Assembly (NCBI RefSeq): GCF_009389715.1
Contig: NC_052407.1
Span: 6,234,475 to 6,298,474 of the forward strand
DNA: 64,000 nt
Direction: 5' to 3'
From: Phoenix dactylifera
Taxonomy: Eukaryota > Streptophyta > Magnoliopsida > Arecales > Arecaceae
The translations under genes and the position numbers were made by a program. The notes under the pieces were generated by a model. That model ran no database searches and was not told the origin of the DNA. It saw nothing but the letters and a program-made list of their open reading frames with translations. Below, piece after piece: positions 24,671 to 35,486 of the stretch (the stretch's first letter is position 1; each line of letters starts with the position of its first letter).

Positions 24671-26235
24671 AGTAGTTAGCTTAGTAATAAAACTATCCAC
24701 CTATAATTAGAGTGAACTAGATGCAAATATACACACCGCATACTGTGATACAGCAGAGAGCAGCTAAGTTGGACCGATCATTTGATTTGACCAGCATGGA
24801 GGGGAGGAGTATTAATTGACACAAGTTTTATCTGGTTTCTATTTTAAAATTAGTCAACATGGGCCATGACCAGACAGATGCATATGTCAATAAACTAGCC
24901 CAGTCCCAGTTCAAGTCCTCTTAAACTCTCAGCTATACAAAGTTTCTAAAAGTTGGACACATGGAGGTTATCATAACTTGCAACCGTGATCTTAATGTGA
25001 AATTAATTACTTTTGCTCAAACTAGTTAATTTTGGACAGCAAGGTTAGCCGAACCGAGACAAGTTTCTTAATCAGTCAGCCAAAAAGTGCCATCAATGTT
25101 TAACATTCATGGTTATCTAAAACAAACACCATGACAATAAAACACAGAGTCTTCAACAACTCCTCCTATGAATGTAATGTTATTTAGAGTTGGCCATGCA
25201 TGAGGCATACATTCGGGTACAATGTATCATTGACATTGCTTGAGTTGTATATATAGTTGATTCAGTCCATCTTGGTTAAAAAGATTTACAACATGTAAGT
25301 CCTTTTCAAGATGGTCTCTTACATTTGTAGTTGCATTATCTAAAACTAATCTTCATGCTAGCCTTAATTAAGCACTGCTTCTCTACGTGATCAATTCACT
25401 GTGTCCACTTCCCGCTGCAAAAGACTTAAAGCGGAATCAACCATCATGCAGACAAGCACTGTTTATGGATTGGAAGGGCCCGAGAAAACTTGGGGAGAGG
25501 AGTTACAGACGCCTGCAAGGCCACAGGGATTAATAAAGAAGAAGAGAAAAAGTTCCATGCCAGGTTAGGCCACGAGGAAACTTATGAGCTGGTTGGATAA
25601 AGTTCACTTAGAATAAATGATGGAGAGAGAAGGAGATAAGACATCCTTGGAATCCAGCTTTAATTGCAGGCATGCGTGACGAGGGCCCCTCACTGTAGCA
25701 GCTGAAATCGGCAATGAGAAATGGCCGATCTGGCATTCCAGAAATCTTTGGGTGAGGACTCTCGATCTTGTCTCTTGACAGATGGATTGCTGTGATGGGT
25801 GACGTCAAAAGAAAGCATGAATTTTTTGTAACAGTGTCCACTGATTCTTTTCTGCAGTCATATTAACTAGAGCCAGCTTATTAATGATGTTATTATAAAC
25901 TAGTATTGGGCTTGATTGTAATATTCGGAGGCCCAATGTTTGTCCAAACCTAAGTAATTTTGTTAATGTCGTGAGAAAAGAAAACCAGAGATATAAACTA
26001 TTGGGAACCAAATTCATCATGGCAATTGGATAATTTCCTTGCCAAGAGGTTGTTGTTTGATGAATAAAAGCATCTTTCGAGAGCCAATTAGCTGGCTGAT
26101 CTGCGTTGCTGTATAAGTGAGTGATATAGTGCGCACATCAAAAAAATCGAAGTAGGAAATAGGAGTTTATCCAAAATTGGATTTGTATAACATTTATCAT
26201 CCAAGGACACTAGCAGCTAGTGAGTTGTTGTTTTT

Positions 26236-26393
26236 TCAAGAAAAAAGACAAAAATATATATAAGGAGGGAGTCCTATTCGGAAGTCTCCCCCGTGTGTGT
26301 ATCAAGTACTTGGGCTAGTCATGGCTTGAACCTAGGATTTTTACAGAGAAGAAAATCTCACCTATATTTAAATTACTAGGCGGAATCCTTGAG
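26236..26393 (-). mobile_element. tRNA-like SINE candidate
   Basis: On the minus strand the element starts near AAGGATTCCGCCTAGTAAT (an A-box-like CCGCCTAGT) and carries GGTTCAAGCC at 26332-26323, a match to the pol III B-box GGTTCRANNCC, about 40 bp downstream. It ends in an A/T-rich tail (TATATATTTTTG). Spacing fits a tRNA-derived promoter. I recall similar sequence as a widespread palm repeat. Confidence 0.55.
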
Positions 26394-26509
26394 AATATAT
26401 CACCCAATATTCGAGCCCTAAGATGTCTCTCACCTAAATTATATGCAGCTGGTTAGTGATTATTTGCGAGTCTTCCTCTACCTAAATACGTTGTGCTTTA
26501 ATATGGAAG

Positions 26510-26920
26510 TAAGGTTGTAAATGAGTTGTGTTGAACCATGATCCGACCCGACCCACTTAGATCCGACTTAACCCATTTTAGAGGACCCATGGAGCCAGGT
26601 TGGGTTTTAAAATTGGACTCGTTCCATTTTCTGGATCGGATCTAGGTTTACTGAATTTAGACCCGACCCGTCCATTTGAAATTTGGGTGATTTTGGATTT
26701 GCAATTCTATGATTCGACGTGATCCGAATCTATAAAATTATTTGGGCCCGCGGGGTGCAAACAAGTTCTGAAGCCATAGATGGGCTGATCCGACCCGGAT
26801 CTGACTCGGACTCGAATTGTTTGGGTTGGGTCCGGGTTATACATGGATCCGTACCTTTCGAATGACCCGTTGAGTCAAAAATTGTAGCGGTGGACTCGAC
26901 CCGATCCATTTGCACCCCTA
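26510..26920 (+). mobile_element. GGGTC-type non-autonomous hAT element (411 bp)
   Basis: Left end TAAGGTTGTAAATGAGTTG and right end CCATTTGCACCCCTA are imperfect inverted ends. Flanks TATGGAAG (26502-26509) and GATGGAAG (26921-26928) form a 7/8 duplication of hAT size. The interior is packed with CCGACCCGACCC and its complement. No coding capacity. Confidence 0.78.
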
Positions 26921-27666
26921 GATGGAAGTAGGTGCATCTAATTCCCTCCCATGTAGCTTGTAGTTCCAATGAAATAGAACAATTAGCCTGGAGAGAAATG
27001 TCACCAACACCTCTATCTTTTTTGATCTTACAAATGCTCCATCAATGTCGAGCCTAACGCAAGGTCGCTATGGGGGCACACAATTGAAGGGTGAGAGGGC
27101 GTCCAAAGACCAATGATGCCTTGATTCTTCAGAAAGACAAGCTAATTTGTGTTTGCTTGAGAGTTGGATTTAGACATGCAAGACCTTAATTACATGAGAA
27201 ATAAAGATTTGGACTATAAAATTTGATGTTGAAGTTTCTTGAGCAAGAGGGTTTTATTACATGCCCTCAAGGGAATCCAGGTAAACAAAAATAGACTGAA
27301 GGAAGCTTTCTGAAAGATTCTTGCATTGGGGTGAGATGTAAAAAAAAAATCCATCAAAATTGAGTAGTCGAGCAATGATATAGCATATGATTAAGAGGCA
27401 GGGTTGGCTCAAGCCTTAGGCGAGTGAGGCGGTCGCCTAAGGCCTCCGGTCCAAAGAAGGCGCACTACAGTCTTCACTCTTCATAATGAAAGGCTAAAGC
27501 CTGAAACTAGTGCCTAGTAGTTACAGGCTACAGTGAGGTAACTGGCCATGCCTTCAGTTTCAAGACGACAGTCAACAGAACGTGGCTACAACCTACAGCC
27601 CCTTTCCGACAGACTACAGCTACAGGGCACAGGCTATGGCCCCTTTTCGACAATGGACAACCTTCG

Positions 27667-28020
27667 ACTTCTCTCCCCCTTCTTTGCCTTTTTTGTGCTA
27701 AAGCTTGAAAATCCTTTAATCCTTCTCTGCCTGGCCCCCTTCTCGGCTTCTCTCCTAGTCTCCCCCCTGGCCCTTCTCCCATTCTTCGCTTCTCGGCTTC
27801 TCTCCAGTCTCCCCCATTCTCGGCGTCGATGCGAAGTCGAAGCTCAGGCTACGACCCCCTTCCCGACAGGCCGACAATGACAACCTCCAGGCTCCGGTCT
27901 CCGGGCTCTAGGTCTCCGACTTCTCTCCCCCCATTCTCTGCCTTTTTTTTTGCTGAAGCCTAAAGCTTGAAAATCAGAAAATTCTTCTCTCCCTCCCTTC
28001 CCAAGTCGAAGCTCAGTTTT
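27667..28020. repeat. CT-rich internal duplication in the hAT leader
   Basis: ACTTCTCTCCCCC..TTCT.TGCCTTTTTT.TGCT followed by AAAGCTTGAAAATC occurs at about 27667-27712 and again at about 27918-27974. AAGTCGAAGCTCAG occurs near 27833 and 28003. The period is therefore roughly 170-255 bp. No coding frame is recognisable. Confidence 0.6.
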
Positions 28021-29310
28021 CCTCCTCCCAGTTCTCTGCCTTTTCAGTTTTCACTGAGTTCTCTCCCAGTCCCAGTCTCCCCCCTTCTCCGCTTCTCTTC
28101 CCCCTTGGCCCCTTCGGCCCATCTCCGCTTCATAAAAAGAGGAGCAGAGCTTCGAGTTTGTGCCTGGTCACAGGTGGAGAACATTGTTGTGATCGGTTAC
28201 AGGCTCACAACCATTGCGGTGGGATCAAGAGGCTAATGTTCGTGAAGGATGATTGGACCACCAGCACGTAAGGACCACCTCCTTTCTTCCAAAATAAATC
28301 AATCATTTTAATTTTTTAATTAAAATAAATATAGTACCAGGGACTAGAAGGTACGTCCATATGATTATTCATTATTTAATCATGGACCGTGGTGGTGGTG
28401 CTGATGGGCAATTAGGCATCATGAGCTCAGGAACTTGATGACTCATGAATGATAAGCTTGGAGTTTTGAGGCTTTGAGCTCATGGTAGGCTGTAGGCATC
28501 AGCTATTAGCCTTGTTGTTTTCTTCGGCTAGAGCATCACCGAAGGCCACTGTTGAACTTTTTAGGATTGAAGAGAACAAGATAATATAGCTGATAAATTG
28601 ATGCCAAAAGTTTTTCTTCATATTTTTAGTTCAGCTTCGTGTTCAGGTCTAATCGTTAAATTGTTATTAAACAAAGAAACAAAAAAAAGGGAGAATGAAT
28701 GAAGGAAAGAAAAGAAACAATGTGGTTAATGTGCGAGAAACTATTTTGCTTTTTTGAACACGGTGAGACTGTGAGAGACGGACGTCAGATTGTTCATTTG
28801 TTGGCTACAACAAAGTTCATCAAAATTATCTCTGATTACTGCTTACCATAATAATTATAATAGCCATGGCTACTAGCTTGTTCATTTTCTAGTTTTCTTT
28901 TTTGTTTTAATTTTCTGCAAAAATAGTGATTTCTTGATTACCAATTTCTTCATCAAAAAAAATATTTTTAACTAATGGAATATATATATATTTTTGTTCT
29001 TTTTCTAATCTTTGAAGTTTGAATCCGAGATTGTTTTGGTTCTCAGGATTTCAGTTATTCAGGTGTGTTCTTGTTGCGACTTCAGCCTCTTCTCCAACTC
29101 CACCCATCAGTCTCTGGTACTACTTCTCACCGTCGAGTTTGATCCTGCTTGTCGGGACTTGAGTTCATTTCTCTTAACTTAATTACTTTGTTTGATAATA
29201 TTATTTTTCTAATCTTTGAAGTTTTATAATTTTTAACTCTTTTATATTTTGATTTATTTATGGTGATTGTTTTAATTGCTTTGTTTGATACTATTATTTT
29301 TATATTCAAA

Positions 29311-31746
29311 TGTCTAATAGAAAATATGAATGTGGGTATGAAAAACTCAAAAAAAAAAAGAAAAATTATTCAATCTCAAAAGGAAGCTCTAAATAGATTG
29401 GTTGTTATAAACAAACAAAACACTACATTAAGTTCAACTCAGAAATTGACAATATAAAAAGCACCCAAAATAGAGTTAAAAGATGATAGGAAAAGAACGA
29501 AACAAAATGAGATTGATGACCAGATTCATAACAGCACTCAAATATCTACTGAAACAATCTCTAGTGAAGAACACAATGAGAAAATAGATGGAGATAGGAT
29601 AAACAAGGATAGAGTAGAGCTTAGTGAAACTAGTTATATTTCTACAAATATATATGATCCTAATCAATGAAAATAGGTTGATACAAAGTTGAGAGATCTA
29701 ATAGTGGAAAGAGGTCTAATTAAAGATTATTATCTTCATTTTTCTAGGGATGAAAATAATAGACACTTTTCTACAATACATTACATTTGTAAGTTACTTA
29801 AAGGTAAAAACATGATAGAAAATGGTTAGTGTATTCGAAGAATTTGGATAGGGTATATTATTTTAGTTGTAAATTATTTGATTTAAAGCCTAGCATGAGA
29901 CACTTAGTGAATAAAGGAACTAAGGATTGAAAAAATCTAGGTATTAAACTCAAAAGTCATGAAACAACTAATGAACATATTACTAGCATGAGTAAGTGGA
30001 TTGATTTAGAAGTGAGATTGTTGAAGAACAAGATAATTGACAAAAGTCTCCAAGAACAAATAAGCCAAGAGAAGAATCATTGGAAAAAAGTATTATTAAG
30101 AATTATTGCTGTCGTGAAAAAACTTGCAAAAAATAATTTAGCATTTCGAAGAAAGAATAAACGATCTACCAAAGCAATAACAAAAATTTTTGAAATCTTA
30201 TTGAAATGATTGTAGAATTTGATCCAATAATGTAAGAACATATTCAACACATTCAACATGGTGAAATCACAATCATTATTTAGGTTATAATATTCAAAAT
30301 GAATTGATTCAAATGTTAGCATCTAAAATTAAAATTATAATAATTAAAAAAAATTAAAGAAGTAAAATACTTTTCTGTAATACTTGATTGTACTCTTGAT
30401 ACAAGTCATCAAGAACAAATGATCCTAGTTTAAAAATGTGTAGATACTTCAACAAGTCTAGTAAAAGTAGAAGAATATTTTTTAAAATTTTTAGAAGTAG
30501 ATGATACATCTGAGAAAAGCCTTGTTAGTGAACTTATAAATATAATAAAAAATATAAACTTGAGAACAAGGGTATGACAACGGGTTTAATATGAAAAAAA
30601 AACATCAAGGTGTATAAAGAAGATTATTGGATATAAATTCTAGAGCGTTTTATACACCATGTGGATGTCATAACTTGAATTTAGTATTATATGGTACTGC
30701 TAACTCATATCCTAAGGCTATATCTCTTTTTGGAGTGACACAATAAATTTATTTCTTATTTTCTTATTCTACAAAACGATGACAAATTTTACAAGATAAT
30801 GTATCTACATTGACTCTTAAACCCTTATCACAGATACGTTGGAAAAGTCATATTGAAAGTGTCAAAGCAATAAAAAACTAAGCTCCTAAAATAAGAGATG
30901 ACTTAATTCAATTAGCGAAAACTAGTGAAGATCATAAAACAAAGAGTAAAGCCATATGCTTATCTACATATGAGATTGAGAATTTTGAATTCTTATTGGG
31001 CATGAATATTTGGTTTGATATATTATTTGCTGTTAACTCAGTTAGTAAAAACTTACAATCTGAAGACATGCATATTGATGTTGTTATAGATCAATTAAAA
31101 AGTCTTGTTTCTTATTTAAAAAGTTATAGGAAAAATGAATTTATGACTGCTTTGATTTCATCTAAAAAATTGCAAATAAAATGAAAATAGAATCTACATT
31201 TTGTAAAAAACGTGTGATCCGTAGAAAAATGTAATTTTATAAAAATAATGATGATGAGACAACAAGATCAGCTAACAAATCTTTTAGAATTGATTATTTT
31301 TTATTATATAGTAGATCAAGCTATTTCTTTAATTCAAAATAGGTTTGAACAATTCATCATATATGAAGATATTTTTGGTTTTTTGTTTAATTTTAGAAAG
31401 TTAAAATCTTTGAATGAAGAGAATTTGAAAAAGTGTTGTTTTAATCTTGAAAACTTTTTAAAGCATGGTGAATATTCTGATATTGATGGTCTTGATCTAT
31501 TTTTAGAGTTAAAAGTTTTAAAAGAAGTTTTACAAGTAGAAACTAGTACCCCTATTGATATTTTAAGTTTTATAAAAAAACAGATTTTTTTTCAAATACA
31601 TGCATTATTTATAAATTGTTAGCAATACTTGTAACAGTTGTTTCTGCTGAAAAAAGTTTTTTCAAAATTAAAGTCGATAAAATCTTATTTGCGGTTAACG
31701 ATGTCACAAGAAAGATTAAATGAATTAGCTATATTATCGATTTAAA
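29311..31746 (+). pseudogene. hAT transposase relic (TTF-type zinc finger / DUF4371 / dimerisation domain)
   Basis: Reading across frames gives recognisable blocks in order: MSNRKYECGYEKL start; RHFSTIHYICKLLKG; WKKVLLRIIAVVKKLAKNN and FSVILDCTLDTSHQEQM (DUF4371-like); GCHNLNLVLYG; RWKSHIESVKAI; FAVNSVSKNLQSEDMHI; and the hAT C-terminal dimerisation motif LLAILVTVVSAEKSFFK, continued in another frame as KSYLRLTMSQERLNELAILS. Several stop codons and frameshifts interrupt it (for example near 29830, 30650 and 31680). This is the ZMYM1-like transposase group common in plant genomes. It is very AT-rich and cannot make a full protein. Confidence 0.88.
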
Positions 31747-31940
31747 ATAGTATTTTAATGAATTTTGAGTACAAAAGTTTGATTAGCAATTTTACATCTC
31801 AAAAAGCTAGACGAATTATTTTTAATTAAAATTTTAAAGTATTTTGCACTTATTAAAATTTTTCATCATTTTTTTTTAAAAAAAAGGGCCTCCCAAGTGC
31901 CTTAGGCCCCCAAATGCATCGGACCGCCCCTGTTAAGAGG

Positions 31941-32407
31941 TTAAATATAGGAGTTGCATCAAGTGCACGTAGATGTGGATGGATACTTGACAATTCAAAT
32001 AGTAAATATTACTCCAATAAACATATTTTAATTTTATATTTTATATTTTTATTCAATCTACTCTAACCCAATTAACATGATTTAACCCAATCTAATCCCC
32101 ATACAATCCAAATTTAGTTTTAACCATCAACTAATGAGGGTCCAAAACCACATTAAATTGGAGTAGAATTGATATATAAGGAGATTGGATTGGATTGGAG
32201 TAAACCCTAGATCTGACCCAACCCGCCCTAGTTTCAGTCCTCGTAGGCTTCTGATTTCCCCGCCGTGGGCCAAGCCAAGAGCCAAACCTCTTCCCTGATC
32301 GCCGTCTTCCAAACACCTCTCTCTCTCTCTTTCTCTCTCTGGTTGTGCGTGACTCGGCGGAGGGAGACGTCCGGCGAGCGACCGCGGAGGAGAGAAAAGA
32401 ACGGAGG
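31941..32407. other. Promoter and 5' UTR of the TMEM147 gene
   Basis: Only about 475 bp separate the hAT element from the TMEM147 start codon, so the transposon lies at the upstream edge of the promoter. Confidence 0.6.
32172..32179 (+). promoter_or_regulatory. Possible TATA box of the TMEM147 gene
   Basis: TGATATATAAGG lies about 230 bp before the ATG, followed by a CT-rich leader typical of plant 5' UTRs (32310-32340). A position guess only. Confidence 0.3.
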
Positions 32408-34818
32408 ATGACGGTGTTCCACTTCTTCAACTGCGCCATGCTCACCTTCGGCCCTCACGCCGTCTACTACTCCGCCACTCCTCTGTAAGCCGAGCCCCCC
32501 GCGCCTCAAATTAACCCTTCTTAAATTTATCTCCAAATCCGCCATCCCCTAACCCTCCTTAAATTCTCCAACAAACCCCTCCCAATTTCGGTTTCTATCT
32601 TTTTGCTCCGAATTCGTCCATCAACGATTGGAATCGATATCGTTAGATCTCGATTCGACGTCCAAAAAAACAAAATCCTAGTTCTTTAGATTTGTGATCG
32701 TGCTAATGTATTTAGGAACTAGTTGCGATCAGAGAGATGATGCTAAGTGGATGTCATCATGGTATTTTTGGGAAGTGATGATAAAATTAGATTGCATGCT
32801 TAAGTTATTGCTATCATTGTGCAGTTGAAATTTGATATCAGTTCTGCTGATTTTGAATTTGGTTTACATGAATTTGGTCGGCTCATGTCGGCGTCTATCA
32901 TGGTTTTACGGCAGTGGTTAAGATTGTGCATATATTTGTTTTGGGCAATTTGATTATACGCGCTACCCATCTGTTGTGGGATTTGATGCCCGCCTCCCTG
33001 ACGGTGAAATTGGGCTTGAAGTAATGAAAGAGAGAAATCACTGCCTCATTGCTCCTCCAGTTGGCTGAAGTGGCAGATAAATGTTAAGAGAGGATGTACA
33101 ATTAGAGATATTGGGGCTGTTGGGTGAAAGCGGTAGAACAAAGGATTGTTAGTTATTGAAGCATAGTTGTTTGGGCATATTGGGGTGTTTGAGAAAATAC
33201 GGGGCATTAGGTTTGATAAGGTGAGCGCATGATGATATTTATTTTAAAATGTTTGATTTCTGAAAAGTTGGATCTGAATTCCATGGTTTGTTCGTTGACG
33301 CTCTTATCCAAAGGGTTTTATTGACAAGAGAATGTAAGTAGATTTGGGTATGAAAGAAAATGAAAAAGGGAGGGTGTTTTTTTTTTTCCCTTTTATTTTT
33401 GGGAATGGGGAATGAGGTGTTATCGGTTCTGTGATTAAAAAGCAGTTCTTACTTTTGACATTTAATTTTTTGTAGGTAGTTTTTTTTTTTCCCCTTTATA
33501 TTTGAACTTTCCAATAAGATTTCCATGGCTATGCAGTCAAAAATGATGAAGTTATCATAAAAATGGAAAAAGTTGAAGTGAATTCCTAAGACACACATAC
33601 AAACACACAAAAAAGAAAAAAAAGGAGGTTTAGTACTAGCAAAGGGGGCAACATATTAAAATTGTAAGGCAATAAATAGCTTCCTGAAACCCATGACATG
33701 GATATGCAAGGGTTGAAGTACCATTATTAGTAACATACAGATACAATACGGACCAAGACTTGAGCATTTGTCAGGTCAGGCTGGGCATGAGTCTGATATT
33801 CATGAAATTTTTTCAGGCCTGAGCCCGGCTCAGCTTCGAGTTTGAAATCCAAAGCTTGAACCCAACCCAATACAAACCTTAAAGGCATGGGTCTGACCCG
33901 ATTGCTTGAACCGACCAAGCTTATGAGTTTGTGTCTTTGTAAGAGAGAGGTGGCTTTGAGGGGTTGAATCGTGGGGCTTCATAGGAGTAGAGGGAGAGAG
34001 AAAGGAAGAGAGGCAGAGGTGGAGAGAGAGAGGGGCGTTCGGCTTGGGTAGGAGGTAGAGAGAGGGGGAGATAGGAGTGGCGGTTGGCTAGGTGGGATGC
34101 GTCATGAGATAGTGAGAAAGAGAGAGAGAGAGAGAGAGTAGGGGTAGGGGCAAAGGAGAGAGGTGCAGTAAGCACGTGCAGGAGAGAGGGGAGGGGTAGG
34201 TTTGGGAGAATTGGAGAAGAATGGCGATTAAGAAGGGGCACACTTATTAGATTAGGATTTTGTTTTACTTTCTCTTTTCTCTTTTTATTTTTTAATATAT
34301 ATTGATATAATGTATAAATATATTAAGGATGGGGCTGGGTTAAAAGTAGCAAGTTCGACCTCCTCCAATTTAGTTGGGCTTGAAAATTTGGGGTCCAGCT
34401 TGGCCCGATAGGCTAAAAACCTAGGCTTGATCTCAGCAAAAATGGAGTCAGGTTGGGCCAGTTCGATTTGCACAGTTCTAATGGACCGATACGGTATAAT
34501 ATATCGTATCTACAGACAGTATGCCTCTTGGTTCTGGCATAGTAAAGATGAGGCAATGTATTATGTGTTCATACATACTATTACTGGGAGCTTACCAAGA
34601 AAGTACAGTATAGTGGATAGGCACTGGTGCTTAAGTCCTTGAAATAGTTGGCTTTTGGTCACTCAATCTTGTCAGAAACATTAAAAGTGGACTGAAGTGT
34701 TGGATTGGATAAGTCATGGCTAGGTTGGTACTAACTAATCTTAGTTATTTTTGATGGTTCCATACCTATAGATTCTTAGTAATTTTCAAGTCATAATTTA
34801 TAACTATAATGGTATACT

Positions 34819-34855
<37 letters not shown>

Positions 34856-35394
34856 TGTGTGTGTGTGTGTGTGTGTTTATCCAACAATGGGGATTATATA
34901 TTTGCTAAGATACATGATAATCATGCAGATATGCATGATGGCATAGTTGAAGCTCATCATAGAAATCTCAAGCTCATAATGAAGCAGCTTATGCATTTCT
35001 TTGGTAATATGAAAGTGTGAGCCTTACAGATACATATCGAATTACTTTTTGGCAACGGTCATGTTTTTTATCAACAGAACTTGTGCTAATTAATTTTTGT
35101 GATTTCTGGTTTTTTCTTCTGTTTTTCCTTATTTTGATGCGATATTAGATAATTGTGCACATCAAAACCTAATGTATCCGGGTAGTTTCTTCATTAGTTT
35201 AGGTTTTTCCATTGTCAAAATTTCAGAACGTAATGCATACCGGTTTATATTTCCAGTGTTTTGTCTTAATGCAGATCAGAGTACGATACTATTGGAACTT
35301 CTGCCAAAGCTGCTGCTGTTTATCTTGGAACAGCATTAGTGAAGGTTTGTAATCTATTGGCTTTTAATATCCTTCTAAATAGACGAATGGAGGA

Positions 35395-35486
<92 letters not shown>

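Larger units (their letters stand above)
16400..26235. other. Gene-poor region
   Basis: About 10 kb without a credible gene. Apart from the separately listed repeats it holds poly-A tracts (18253, 21101), a palindromic GGGGACCCCCCGGG-like patch at 17185-17199, a CT-rich GC-enriched patch at 21200-21480 that resembles a leader without a body, and a TATA-like ATATAAAAAG at 23522 followed only by a 20-codon frame (23605). Confidence 0.55.
27399..31932 (+). mobile_element. hAT-superfamily DNA transposon, 4.5 kb, decayed
   Basis: The element begins CAGGGTTGGCTCAAGCC and ends GGACCGCCCCTG, giving imperfect inverted ends CAGGG(T/G)(T/C)GG. It is flanked by a perfect 8-bp direct repeat TTAAGAGG (27391-27398 and 31933-31940), the target-site duplication size of hAT elements. 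The left subterminal region has a perfect hairpin CCTTAGGCGA / TCGCCTAAGG. A CT-rich leader (27660-28120) contains an internal duplication, and an AT-rich transposase relic fills 29.3-31.75 kb. The intact duplication suggests it has not been rearranged since insertion, but the transposase is broken. Confidence 0.92.

Noticed and set aside
27660-28236. CT-rich open frames at the left of the hAT element
   Set aside because: Low-complexity Leu/Ser/Pro translation of a duplicated CT-rich leader; no transposase or host domain.
32131-32545. Minus-strand frames of about 100 codons
   Set aside because: Shadows of the TMEM147 leader and first exon.
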